Assembly: GCA_020026435.1 (NCBI GenBank)
Contig: JAHHQK010000002.1
Location: forward strand, 83,228-147,227
From: Alistipes sp.
GTDB taxonomy: Bacteria > Bacteroidota > Bacteroidia > Bacteroidales > Rikenellaceae
Direction of reading: 5' to 3'
Length of the DNA: 64,000 bases
In this document: positions 43,479 to 51,629 of the stretch, piece by piece
Layout: each line of letters begins with the position of its first letter
How positions within the stretch are numbered: the stretch's first letter is position 1
The notes under the pieces: generated by a model
The model's input: the letters and a program-made list of their open reading frames with translations, nothing else
Database searches by the model: none
What the model was told of the DNA's origin: nothing
Made by a program: the position numbers and the translations under genes

Positions 43479-43565
43479 CACCGTTGTCACCAATATGTGA
43501 CCTCGCCCGCGAATTGCTCATGCAAATCGCTAATAATCAAATCATAGCAAATCACAACTCCGCAA

Positions 43566-43582
43566 CCTCCCTCTCCGCAAGA
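43566..43582. other. attR core
   Basis: 17 bp identical to the tRNA-Ser 3' end at 5762-5778. The DNA that follows is the old downstream flank of the host tRNA gene. Confidence 0.9.
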
Positions 43583-43624
43583 AAAAGGTGTGAATCAAGC
43601 GTTTGCAAGATTTACACCTTTTTT
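43583..43624 (+). terminator. original host terminator of tRNA-Ser, stranded by the prophage
   Basis: AAAAGGTGTGAATC (43583-43596) pairs with GATTTACACCTTTT (43609-43622) with one G-T pair, followed by T. It begins right after attR, so before integration it stood about 10 bp behind the tRNA. Confidence 0.8.
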
Positions 43625-43665
43625 CGTTACGCCCAAAAATCAAAGTCGGGCGGCTTTTACGCCAA

Positions 43666-44916
43666 CTACTCGATAAAAATAATTTTCCGGCTTTCCATGC
43701 TCAGCAAAACTTTCTGCCTGGAAAGAATTTCATAGCCGATCAGTCCATTAATCTTATTTTCCATATGGGCATTCAAATGGCTCATGTCATTGAATACCGT
43801 CGCTACATGTTCAAACGACTTCTCTCCGAAGACCAATGATGGAACGACTGCCTTTTGAACACTCGCCTTCTGTTTGGACGCGCCGGTCAATTCGGAGACG
43901 GCGATGTCTGTCAAGTAGTTTTTCAGTTCATCGAACAAAGCCGCATCCAATAAGTTTGTCGAAGCCCCACAATCTATGCCCAAATGGACTTCCGCTGCAC
44001 CTATTTTCCCTTTAACGCAGGGTATATGCAACGTCTCAGATACCATTTTGAGCGGCAATTCATAAGTAGTCCAGTGCATTTTACCGATATAATCGGCGGT
44101 TTTATCCGGCTTGATCAACGTCAAGGTCTTATTCGCGTAGTCGAAAAGCCAATCGTAGTCTTTAATGGGCCGGTAGCCTATCAGCCCGTATATTTCTTCG
44201 TTTTCGAGCAAGTGGGAAAGGTTGGACATCACAAAATCCGTGTCGTGTATCCGAATGCCCCGGAAGTCGAAAGATTTTACACGAATGACATCTTGTCCGG
44301 AAATAGTGGAATTTACGCTTTTTGCCGTACTGATGGAAACGATGCTGTCATTTGCAAAATACCGGCTGTTCAAGTAAAGGGTTGGCGCTCCGCTGTCAAG
44401 GATAAACTTCCGTTCAACGCCGTTCAGCTTGGCGGTTACGACGATCAGTCCATTCCGTATCTCCATCGGTACAGAAATGATGTCTTGCGCTGAAACCTCA
44501 AAGTCAGCCTTTGGGTTTATCTTCTTGATTTGCACGGACAACAAATCCATTTGTTGCAACCGGTTATTGGTGTCAAACACGAAAGTAGCGTTTTTGTGCC
44601 CCAGCCTCTTGCTGTAATTGAAATCATAAACCAAAGTCAATGTACCGTTTTCTTGCCGTTCGCTTATTTCGCGGATGTCCGAAATATGCTCGTTCAGTTG
44701 GGTAACCAGTTGTTCCATCACGGTCATGGCCACTGTCCCGGTCTGCCCGGCACATGTAAAATCGGGTGCCAAATGTCTCTTCAATTCATCCGTAGAACGG
44801 TTGTTGACGCCATCAACGGCAATACCCACGATTTCTTCACAAATCTTTTTGTCTTGTGCCAGAATCGTATTCCCGATAAAGCATGCGACCATTAAAATGA
44901 AATATTTCACCCCCAT
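43666..44916 (-). CDS. secreted retropepsin-like aspartyl protease
   Basis: 416 residues with a signal peptide ending ILAQ. The N-terminal domain (about 25-135) is unknown. Two aspartyl protease-like halves follow: LDSGAPTLYLN (about 175) and GIDCGASTNLLDA (about 305), each with D-(S/C)-G-A, and NGLIGYEILSRQ near the end. This is the pattern of periplasmic single-chain aspartyl proteases of Bacteroidetes. Substrate unknown. The gene is less GC-rich than the other host genes, so it may be a separate acquisition. Confidence 0.75.
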   Translation of the reverse strand: MGVKYFILMVACFIGNTILAQDKKICEEIVGIAVDGVNNRSTDELKRHLAPDFTCAGQTGTVAMTVMEQLVTQLNEHISDIREISERQENGTLTLVYDFNYSKRLGHKNATFVFDTNNRLQQMDLLSVQIKKINPKADFEVSAQDIISVPMEIRNGLIVVTAKLNGVERKFILDSGAPTLYLNSRYFANDSIVSISTAKSVNSTISGQDVIRVKSFDFRGIRIHDTDFVMSNLSHLLENEEIYGLIGYRPIKDYDWLFDYANKTLTLIKPDKTADYIGKMHWTTYELPLKMVSETLHIPCVKGKIGAAEVHLGIDCGASTNLLDAALFDELKNYLTDIAVSELTGASKQKASVQKAVVPSLVFGEKSFEHVATVFNDMSHLNAHMENKINGLIGYEILSRQKVLLSMESRKIIFIE

Positions 44917-44936
44917 AACAGATTAAGATTCAAATA

Positions 44937-44944
44937 CAAAAATA
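44937..44944 (-). promoter_or_regulatory. -7 box of the aspartyl protease promoter
   Basis: TATTTTTG on the minus strand, about 20 bp before the ATG. The 210 bp between here and the tRNA terminator hold no gene that I can support. Confidence 0.45.
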
Positions 44945-45154
44945 GGAAAAATACAATCATTTCCTGATTAGATCGTACTTTTTACGCTTCCAATTTGAAT
45001 CCGCCCCTTTTTTCGGCTTTTTCGCGGCCTTTTCGCGGCTCATCAGGAGTCGTCCGAAAACAGAATTTGATTTTCAAGCGTATCGGGCCCCGAACCACGG
45101 AACAGCCCCGGGGCCGGCAAACTTGCTCCGGGAGGAGCACTCCGGGACCCTCAA

Positions 45155-45202
45155 ATCAAAAAGTGCCACAACCAACTGTTATCCAGATTGCTTGCGGCAC
45201 TT
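45155..45202 (-). terminator. terminator of initiator tRNA
   Basis: AAGTGCCGCAA and TTGTGGCACTT pair (11 bp, one G-U) on the minus strand with T-run behind. Confidence 0.7.
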
Positions 45203-45205
45203 AAG

Positions 45206-45278
45206 TAGCGGGAGGAGGACTCGAACCTCCGACCTTCGGGTTATGAGCCCGACGAGCTGCCAACTGCTCCATCCCGCG
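45206..45278 (-). tRNA. initiator tRNA-fMet (anticodon CAT)
   Basis: 73 nt. Anticodon stem ends in three G-C pairs (GGG/CCC) around CTCATAA, and the first acceptor pair (C1-T72) is mismatched: both are marks of initiator tRNA. D-arm GAGCAGTTGGCAGCTC. CCA is not encoded. Confidence 0.93.
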
Positions 45279-45317
45279 ATATATCTTTAGACGAATGATC
45301 TATCGCTTTTGTAAGTG

Positions 45318-45350
45318 CAAAGATAAGACAAATTTTCCATTCCAGCAAAT
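45318..45350 (-). promoter_or_regulatory. promoter of tRNA-fMet
   Basis: Minus strand: TTTG (45347-45350), 21 bp, TATCTTTG (45318-45325). About 40 bp before the tRNA. Confidence 0.65.
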
Positions 45351-45415
45351 TAATTGCGGCAAAAAACCTCCTTCAAAGGCGATGCACACTGTTTGTCAGC
45401 CGGTTATCGTCCCAA

Positions 45416-47197
45416 TTATTTTATGGCAGAGACCACGATCTCCGCCAAATCGCGGATTTCGCTCTTCGTGCCGCGGCCGATGGCCTTCTTGCAGAGCGGA
45501 CAGGCTGTGACGATCACATCGGCCCCCGTGTCGTCGAGCTGCGCGGCGACCGACCGGGCGATCTGCACCTGCTGACCGTCGGAAATGGCCGTATTGGCCA
45601 CCGAGGAGCCGCAGCAGAGGGCATTCTCGCGCGTCGAGGCGGGTTCGAGCAATTCGCCCACGGCTTCGATCACCGCACGCGGCTCGTCGTAGATACCGCT
45701 GCCGCGCCCCAATTCGCAGGGATCGTGGTAGGTGAAGCGCGTTGCACCATGCTCCAGCGAAAGGCGGCCCGCACGGATCAGACGCAGGATATATTCCGAA
45801 TGGTGCAGGATCTGAATGCCCGGCAGGTCGTAATCCTCGCGGAAGACCTTGAGGCAGATCGGACACGACGTGACGAGCGTCGTGATGCCGTGCTTGCGGA
45901 ACAGGTCCGCGTTGTATTTCATCATCTTGTGTGCCGAATCGGTCTCGCCGGCCAGTTTGAGCGGCCGGCCGCAGCAGACGCCGCCTTCGCGGTCGGCCCA
46001 CCAGACCTCCTCGCCCGCCGCCTCGAAGATCGCCGACATCGCCGACATCGTGCGCGGCGTCAGCAGGGTCATGCAGCCCGCAAAATAGCCCACCTTGCCC
46101 GTACCTTCGGAGCGGTCGAGACCCTTGAAATAGCCGTAGCGCCGTTCGTCGGGCACGTTGTGCATCTTGTCGCGCGAGTTGATGCGGAGCGTGTTGAGAT
46201 CGATGCCGACGGGACATTTGGCGGCACAGCGGCCGCACAGCAGGCAGTTGTCGGCCGTCTGGAGGCGCAGCATGTTGTAACGGCGGTCGCGCAGAAAATA
46301 GACCGACTGCACGTCGTCGACCCCCAGCACACTTTGCAACTGGCAGGGATCGATGCAGATGCCGCAGCGCGAGCAGGCCTCGACCTGGAAATTGTCGTAG
46401 GACGACTCCTTTTCGCCCGAACGCAAGTTGTAACGGCGCAGGAAGATAAGGGGAATCTCCGTAAAAATGTGCATGTAGCGCGAGAACGGCAGCGCCACGA
46501 AGAAAAGCCCGAGGCACGAGGAGTAGAACCACCACGCCGCGGTTTCGAGATTCATCAGCGGCATCATGCCGATGTGCCCGGCCATCCACTCCCCGAGGCT
46601 TCCGGTGAGGAATCCCCCGCCGCCGTAAAGCGCACACGTGGCGCTCTCGGCAACCAGACGCGCCGGGAAGACGAACCACAGCGCCGACAAGGCCACCCGG
46701 TCACCCGGAACGTGCTTCGTCGTGCGCCGCATGCCCATCGCCCGGGAGAAGAAACGCTTGCCCCAGGCCAGGGCCACGCCCGAGAGGACGAACAGCAGCA
46801 GCAGATCCATCGTGAAATCGAAGAACGGCTTGTGCTCCAGTCCCGTGGAGAAATACTTGAAAAAGACGTGCCCCTGCAGCGGCACGTAGCGGAATCCAAG
46901 GTAGGAAACGGTCTCGATCCACCCCATGGCGATCAGCAGGAACCAGCCGAAAGCCAGCGACATGTGCATGTAGCCCAGCAGGGGGTTGACCCTGAAGATG
47001 CGACGGTGGAGCAGCGACTCGCTCACCACCTCCCACGCCGCTCCCAAGGTGCGGCGCGTCGGCAGTCCGAGCAGAATCCGTTTCTTGTCGGCACGGGGCA
47101 GGCGGTAGAGCCACGTTCCCCACTTCCAGGCCAGGACAGCGAACATCACCGCAGCGCCGATGATGAACGGCAGACAGAATGGCGCGTAGAAAATCAT
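45416..47197 (-). CDS. membrane-bound Hdr-like iron-sulfur protein (HdrE/HdrD-type fusion)
   Basis: 593 residues. The first 250 residues carry five or six transmembrane helices with conserved His (GYMHMSLAFGW), like the cytochrome b-type HdrE/NarI fold. A ferredoxin domain follows: CSRCGICIDPC (about 290) and CLLCGRCAAKCP (about 335) for two 4Fe-4S clusters. Two cysteine-rich CCG domains end the protein (GYFAGCMTLL, GVCCGRPL, SCPICLKVF, then DPCELGR, NALCCGSS and ACPLCKKA). It probably takes electrons to or from menaquinol for the cytoplasmic partners. Last gene of the operon. Confidence 0.82.
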   Translation of the reverse strand: MIFYAPFCLPFIIGAAVMFAVLAWKWGTWLYRLPRADKKRILLGLPTRRTLGAAWEVVSESLLHRRIFRVNPLLGYMHMSLAFGWFLLIAMGWIETVSYLGFRYVPLQGHVFFKYFSTGLEHKPFFDFTMDLLLLFVLSGVALAWGKRFFSRAMGMRRTTKHVPGDRVALSALWFVFPARLVAESATCALYGGGGFLTGSLGEWMAGHIGMMPLMNLETAAWWFYSSCLGLFFVALPFSRYMHIFTEIPLIFLRRYNLRSGEKESSYDNFQVEACSRCGICIDPCQLQSVLGVDDVQSVYFLRDRRYNMLRLQTADNCLLCGRCAAKCPVGIDLNTLRINSRDKMHNVPDERRYGYFKGLDRSEGTGKVGYFAGCMTLLTPRTMSAMSAIFEAAGEEVWWADREGGVCCGRPLKLAGETDSAHKMMKYNADLFRKHGITTLVTSCPICLKVFREDYDLPGIQILHHSEYILRLIRAGRLSLEHGATRFTYHDPCELGRGSGIYDEPRAVIEAVGELLEPASTRENALCCGSSVANTAISDGQQVQIARSVAAQLDDTGADVIVTACPLCKKAIGRGTKSEIRDLAEIVVSAIK

Positions 47198-47199
47198 TG

Positions 47200-47535
47200 T
47201 CAGAAATCCCCCAGTTTACGTTTGATAAGCATCACCACGCCGCGCGTATTGATACCGCGCGGGCATACCAGCCGGCATTTGCCGCACAGCATGCACTTGT
47301 TCATCTCCTCATAGGCTCCCTGGTATTCACCGCGGCGCACCAGCGTGTGGACCTTGCGGAAGTTGAACTCCGTGAGGTTGCCCGCCGTGCAGACCGCCGT
47401 GCAGCCCCCGCAGCCGATGCAGGTCTGCAACTCGGGCATCTCACGCAGGATCTCGTCGCTCTTGCGCAGGTTGTTGCGGTCGATGTCGATGGTCCGAGGC
47501 TTCGCAATGGTGTATCCAAAATTGATTGCCGCCAT
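47200..47535 (-). CDS. ferredoxin-like HdrC protein
   Basis: 111 residues from ATG 47535. CIGCGGCTAVCTAG and CMLCGKCRLVCPRG bind two 4Fe-4S clusters. It links the flavoprotein to the membrane subunit. 2-bp gaps to the neighbours. A longer in-frame ORF would invade the FAD gene and is not supported. Confidence 0.82.
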   Translation of the reverse strand: MAAINFGYTIAKPRTIDIDRNNLRKSDEILREMPELQTCIGCGGCTAVCTAGNLTEFNFRKVHTLVRRGEYQGAYEEMNKCMLCGKCRLVCPRGINTRGVVMLIKRKLGDF

Positions 47536-47537
47536 CG

Positions 47538-48545
47538 CTATGCCCCCACGTATTTGGCCGCAGCGTCGGCTGCGGCGATACCCTCGTTCAGCGATTCGCC
47601 GATGTTCTTGGGCGCCGTAATGGTCCCGGCATAGAAAATCCCGTCGACGTTGCTCTTCACATTGCCGAGGAACATGTCCCGCGGAGCCAGAAAGCCGCTC
47701 GGAGCGCGGTTCAGCCCGGCACCTGCGGCCAATGCCTCGTTGTCGTCGTTGGCCCGCATGCCCACGATCAGCACCAGCATGTCGACACTCATGCGCAGGG
47801 GACGGCCCGTCAGCGTATCCTCGGCCTTGATCTGCACCCGCCCGTCGATCGTCGGACTGGCCTCCGAAATACGCCCGCGCAGGAAGTGGATGTTGTATTT
47901 CTGCTGCGCCTCGCGGTACATCTCCTCGTAACCGGGGCCGAACATGCGGATGTCCATGTAAAAATTGAAAACGTCGGCCTCGGGGAAGAGCTGTTTCATC
48001 TCCATCGCCTGCTTCACCCCCGTGATGCAGCACACCTTCGAGCAGTGCCGCTGGCAGACCTTCTCGTCGCGCGAACCCACGCAGTGCAGGAAGGCGATGC
48101 GCCTGGGGCGCGACCCGTCGGCCTTCGCCACACGACCCTCGTTCAACATGCGCTCGATGTCGACCGTCGTGAAGACATTGTCGTAGATGCCGTAGCCGTA
48201 CTCCTCCTTGATCGAGGCGTCGAAGAGCGTGAAGCCGCTGGCCACGACCACCGAATCGCACGGCAGCGTCCGCCCGTCGGCGAGCGTGACGCTCTCCTTC
48301 GTGAAGCCCGCGACCTCCGTGGAGGTCATCACCTCGATGCCGCCCTCATTGACCCTGCGGCGCAGCTGGGTCAGCACCTCCCCGGCGGGGGTGAACGACG
48401 GAAACAGCACGTGCCAGCCCCGGAGTTTGCCGCCCAGCTCCGCCTCCTTTTCGATGATGACCGGGCAGACGCCCTGCTCGGCCAGGCGCAGGGCCGTCTG
48501 CATGCCCGCAACGCCGCCACCGATGACTATTACCTTCTTTTTCAT
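47538..48545 (-). CDS. HdrA-like FAD-dependent oxidoreductase
   Basis: 335 residues. VIVIGGGVAGMQTALRLAEQG is the dinucleotide-binding Rossmann motif, IIEKEAELGGKLRG the flavin contact, and HCVGSRDEKVCQRHCSKVCC a Cys-rich motif characteristic of HdrA/QmoA flavoproteins. GIFYAGTITAPKNIGES is the closing FAD motif. Start overlaps the upstream stop (TAATG). Confidence 0.85.
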   Translation of the reverse strand: MKKKVIVIGGGVAGMQTALRLAEQGVCPVIIEKEAELGGKLRGWHVLFPSFTPAGEVLTQLRRRVNEGGIEVMTSTEVAGFTKESVTLADGRTLPCDSVVVASGFTLFDASIKEEYGYGIYDNVFTTVDIERMLNEGRVAKADGSRPRRIAFLHCVGSRDEKVCQRHCSKVCCITGVKQAMEMKQLFPEADVFNFYMDIRMFGPGYEEMYREAQQKYNIHFLRGRISEASPTIDGRVQIKAEDTLTGRPLRMSVDMLVLIVGMRANDDNEALAAGAGLNRAPSGFLAPRDMFLGNVKSNVDGIFYAGTITAPKNIGESLNEGIAAADAAAKYVGA

Positions 48546-49636
48546 TACTCTCTGATGTCGTAAATCGTATCCGTCGGACAGCAGTTCACCACCGCCGACT
48601 CGGGTTTTCCGATATATTTTCCGTTACGCCCGAGGTACTTGGCCGCGGGGTCGTACTCGATGCCCATCTTGTCCAGCAGGGGCTCCACATTGACCTGGTG
48701 CATCTGCATGCCCAGCACCCAGGGATCGTAGCCCAGCACCAGCCCGGCCATCTCCTCGTAGGTCAGCACCGGGATTCCGTGCCCGTTCTGCCCGTAGGTC
48801 GTACCCTCCATCTCGGCGATGGCGTACTGCCACTTGTCGAGGAACATCGCGCAGCCCGGACAGTTGGCCACGATGAAATCGGGCTTGTAGGGCGCCATGC
48901 TCTCCAGTTTCTTGTGCGAATTGGCAATCGAATAGCCGCGGTTGGCCTGCACCAGGTAGTTGCGGAAACCGAATCCGCAGCAATGCCGGCGTTCGGGATA
49001 GTCGATGCACTCGCCGCCCCACGACTCGACCATGCCGGCCAGCACATAGGGGAATTCAGAGCCTCCGATCCCCGACTTCGGGAATATCTTGGCATAGTGG
49101 CAGCCGATGTGCTCGACGACCTTCAGCGGTTCGCCCGTCGCGGCGTTGACGAGCCGTTTTTTGGCCTGCGCGGCGATCTCCTCCCGGAAATGGAACACGA
49201 CATCCGAGGTGTGGGCCAGGCTCGCAGGCTTTTTGAACTCGCGCCGGGTCGCCTTCCATAGATTCTCGCGTGTCTTTTCCTCCGTCTCGGGGAACTCGTT
49301 CCACGTGGCCAGGATCTCCGTGTAGACGCCGAACGAGGTGATGCACGAGGTCACAAGATTCTCGTAGCCCGACTCGCCCATCAGCGCGAACTGCCGCGCC
49401 ACGACGGTCATGATCGTCTCCAGCGGCACAATGTCCGAATGGTAGCCGATTCCCGTGCACGACGAGTGCTTGGGGTCGTCCAGCAGGTCCTTACCCAGGT
49501 CGTTGTGCAGCATGTCGATAAACAGCTTCTCGCTGCCCGGAAAGAAATTCTGCCGGATGCAGCTGCGCGCGTAGTAATAGTGATCGTCGGCGATCTCCTT
49601 CTGATAGTCCTGCCAACTTTTTCGCTTCATGGTCAT
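48545..49636 (-). CDS. HdrB-like CCG-domain protein
   Basis: About 363 residues from ATG 49636 (or 49630). Two CCG-type cysteine clusters: EHIGCHYAKIFPKSG with RRHCCGFGFRN and NCPGCAMFLD, and SSCTGIGYHS with VTSCITSFGV and NCCPTDT at the end. HdrB carries a non-cubane 4Fe-4S cluster that reduces disulfides in methanogens; the electron acceptor here is unknown. Confidence 0.8.
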   Translation of the reverse strand: MTMKRKSWQDYQKEIADDHYYYARSCIRQNFFPGSEKLFIDMLHNDLGKDLLDDPKHSSCTGIGYHSDIVPLETIMTVVARQFALMGESGYENLVTSCITSFGVYTEILATWNEFPETEEKTRENLWKATRREFKKPASLAHTSDVVFHFREEIAAQAKKRLVNAATGEPLKVVEHIGCHYAKIFPKSGIGGSEFPYVLAGMVESWGGECIDYPERRHCCGFGFRNYLVQANRGYSIANSHKKLESMAPYKPDFIVANCPGCAMFLDKWQYAIAEMEGTTYGQNGHGIPVLTYEEMAGLVLGYDPWVLGMQMHQVNVEPLLDKMGIEYDPAAKYLGRNGKYIGKPESAVVNCCPTDTIYDIRE

Positions 49637-49705
49637 CGTTGTTTCAAAGCCCTCCTTCCCCAAGAGGGGGATTCGGGATGGATTGTCCGTAAATTGTCCG
49701 GGATA

Positions 49706-50404
49706 TCAATCGTGCTCGTTGCTGTTCGAGAGGAAGACATCCATCATGTACTTCTGGTCAGCACCCTCCTCGTAGCCCATTTCGCGGGCCTTGCGGTCGG
49801 AATGCCGCTCGATGGTGTCGAACATCTCGCTGCCGCCGCTGACCTTGAATATCTCGTTGATCTCGGCAAGCGAACCCTCGTCCAGACGGCGCAGGGCGCC
49901 GGCGCCTTCGCGCATGTAGACGGGAGTGAACTGCCCGTAGATCTCCCGGTCGTTGTCGTAGATCCATTTCCAGACGGTACCCTGCTCGGGATGCAAATCG
50001 GGCTTCACCAGCCGCGGGACGATGCAGTAGCCCGTGCGGAGGATGTTCTCGCCGATGATCCGCTTCAGGGCCAGCTGCTGGCGGCCCTTCTCGCTCTCGA
50101 CGAAGAAGCCCAGTTTCTGCGACAGCGTGCGCAGCGCCTGGATCACGTAACCCGGCGTATTGCCCCGCGGACAGCGCGGGCGGCACGACATGCACTCGCC
50201 GCAATACCAGATGGTGTCGCTCTTCAAAAGGTCCTCGATGGCCCCGTCGTCGCGTGTCTGCACGATCGAGACGATCTGACGGGGATCGTAGTTGTAAAAC
50301 TCGGCCGCCGGGCAGACTCCCGTGCAGACGCCGCAGTTCATGCACGCATGAAGACCCTCCTTCATCCGCACATCCTCCATGAGCATATCGAAATATTTCC
50401 CCAT
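49706..50404 (-). CDS. HdrC-like iron-sulfur protein, first gene of the Hdr-like operon
   Basis: 232 residues from ATG 50404. CMNCGVCTGVCPAAEF (about residue 20) and CGECMSCRPRCPRGN (about 68) bind two 4Fe-4S clusters; a helical C-terminus follows. Two HdrC-type proteins in one operon match Hdr/Qmo-like complexes that couple quinone to cytoplasmic redox pools. A promoter overlapped by a palindrome lies 18 bp upstream. Confidence 0.82.
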   Translation of the reverse strand: MGKYFDMLMEDVRMKEGLHACMNCGVCTGVCPAAEFYNYDPRQIVSIVQTRDDGAIEDLLKSDTIWYCGECMSCRPRCPRGNTPGYVIQALRTLSQKLGFFVESEKGRQQLALKRIIGENILRTGYCIVPRLVKPDLHPEQGTVWKWIYDNDREIYGQFTPVYMREGAGALRRLDEGSLAEINEIFKVSGGSEMFDTIERHSDRKAREMGYEEGADQKYMMDVFLSNSNEHD

Positions 50405-50421
50405 ACCTATATACAAAAAAA

Positions 50422-50441
50422 ACCTTTGCACTGCAAAGGTA
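50422..50441 (-). promoter_or_regulatory. promoter with overlapping palindrome, Hdr-like operon
   Basis: ACCTTTGC (50422-50429) and GCAAAGGT (50433-50440) form a perfect 8-bp inverted repeat. The downstream arm contains the -7 box TACCTTTG (50434-50441, minus). A repressor could block the promoter here. Confidence 0.5.
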
Positions 50442-50493
50442 AGGATTCCGGCCGAGCCGGGTGGTGGTATAAATGCGTAATTTGCCCGGATGG

Positions 50494-50976
50494 CTACAAC
50501 CGCTCCCAGGTCTCGAACGCAAAAGGATGCGGATAATCCTTCCCGCAGGGGAACGATTCGGAGGCCGTGAGCCGCCATTGGCGCTCATCCCACGCCGGAA
50601 AGCGCGTATCGCCTTCGTAGGAGCGGAAGACCCGCGTGAGGTAGAACCTCCGGGCCAGCGGCAGCGCCGCGGCGTAGATCTGCGCTCCGCCGATGACGAA
50701 CACCTCCTCGTCCCCGGGAAACAGCGCGACGGCCTCTTCGAGCGAGTGGACCACCGTGCAGCCCGGAATCTCGATCTCCTGACGCGTGATGACGACATTC
50801 GTCCGGTTGGGCAGCGGACGCCCCAACGATTCGAAGGTCTTGCGGCCCATGATGACCGGATGACCCGTCGTCACGGTCTTGAAATGTCGGAGATCCTCGG
50901 AAATATGCCACAGCAGGGCATTCCTGTCGCCGATAACGCCGTTTTCGGCTACGGCTACGATAAGGCTTATCATCAT
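50494..50976 (-). CDS. folA: dihydrofolate reductase
   Basis: 160 residues from ATG 50976. MISLIVAVAENGVIGDRNALLWHISEDLRHF is the folate site (shown by position: residues 2-32), with Glu27 as the conserved acid. GHPVIMGRKTFESLG and EVFVIGGAQIY bind NADPH. It restores tetrahydrofolate after the thymidylate synthase reaction encoded two genes upstream. Start overlaps the HAD gene stop (ATGATGA). Confidence 0.93.
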   Translation of the reverse strand: MMISLIVAVAENGVIGDRNALLWHISEDLRHFKTVTTGHPVIMGRKTFESLGRPLPNRTNVVITRQEIEIPGCTVVHSLEEAVALFPGDEEVFVIGGAQIYAAALPLARRFYLTRVFRSYEGDTRFPAWDERQWRLTASESFPCGKDYPHPFAFETWERL

Positions 50977-51629
50977 TCGAAAAGTTTGGTTACAAGGGTT
51001 CCGCCCGCCAGGTGACAGGCCTGCCACCCCTCGCTGCGGGCCGCGCAGACGTTGGCTTCGTTGTCATCGATGAACAGCAGCTTTCCGGGCGGGGTTCCGA
51101 TCTGCCGGGCCACGCTCCGGTAGATTTCCGAATCGGGTTTGCGCAGGTGCAGTTCGTCGGAGTAGAAACACCGCACGAACAGATCGTCGAAACATCCGCC
51201 GAAACGCTCGCTGAACAACTCCCGGAAGCGGATGCGGTGGGGCAGGTTGGTGTTGCTCAGCAGGTAGATCGGGTAATGTGCGCCCAGCTCCCGGAGCAGC
51301 TCCACGCGCCGTTCGTCGAAGGGCATCAGCATGGCGTTCCACACCTCCAGCAGGCGCTCGTCGGAGATGCCTGTAACGGCGGGAAACGTCTGCCGCACGG
51401 CCTCCGCAAACTCCTCCTGCGTGATGAGTCCCAATTCGAGGTCGCGGAAACACGCCCGGTTTCCGTCAATGACCTCGGCGGCCCCCACTCCGCAGACGCC
51501 CAGCGCCTCGAAAGCCCGGAGCGTGCGCTGCATCTGCACGTCGAGCAGAACGCCTCCTAAGTCAAAAACAAGGGCCTCGACGCTTTCGGGCGCAACGTTC
51601 GGAATCAGAATCTTCATTTGTATCGGCAT
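50973..51629 (-). CDS. HAD-family hydrolase (YihX-like) between thyA and folA
   Basis: 218 residues from ATG 51629. LVFDLGGVLLDVQ (motif I Asp pair D-x-G replaced by DLGG, as in YihX-type phosphatases), LLSNTN (motif II), LRKPDSEIYR (motif III Lys) and LLFIDDNEANV (motif IV). Such enzymes remove phosphate from sugars or nucleotides. The gene overlaps thyA by one base (TAATG) and folA by four, so expression is tied to both. The substrate may lie in folate or nucleotide metabolism. Confidence 0.82.
   Translation of the reverse strand: MPIQMKILIPNVAPESVEALVFDLGGVLLDVQMQRTLRAFEALGVCGVGAAEVIDGNRACFRDLELGLITQEEFAEAVRQTFPAVTGISDERLLEVWNAMLMPFDERRVELLRELGAHYPIYLLSNTNLPHRIRFRELFSERFGGCFDDLFVRCFYSDELHLRKPDSEIYRSVARQIGTPPGKLLFIDDNEANVCAARSEGWQACHLAGGTLVTKLFE

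Larger units (their letters stand above)
5762..43582. mobile_element. integrated HK97-type siphovirus prophage with a defence cargo (about 37.8 kb)
   Basis: A perfect 17-bp direct repeat bounds the element: 5762-5778 inside tRNA-Ser and 43566-43582. An integrase gene lies next to attL. Between the repeats are terminase, portal, prohead protease, HK97-fold capsid, connectors, tail tube, tape measure, tail tip, lysis and replication genes in siphovirus order. The base composition of the core is more balanced than the GC-rich host flanks, and 33.4-43.3 kb is clearly AT-rich. The frameshifted integrase suggests that excision may be impaired. No CI-like repressor is recognised. Confidence 0.92.

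Noticed and set aside
43226..43565. A further defence gene before attR
   Set aside because: Only a 37-codon ORF is open; no motif is seen.
5762..43582. Global TAG-to-Gln recoding of the prophage
   Set aside because: Several genes use TAG as an ordinary stop: 32763 lies just before a terminator, 19684 directly before the ATG of the adenine methylase, and 13292 precedes the tape measure start. No CTA-anticodon tRNA was seen. Local readthrough or mutation remains possible.
45725..47314. 529-codon plus-strand ORF
   Set aside because: Antisense of the Hdr-like membrane protein, which has clear iron-sulfur and CCG motifs.
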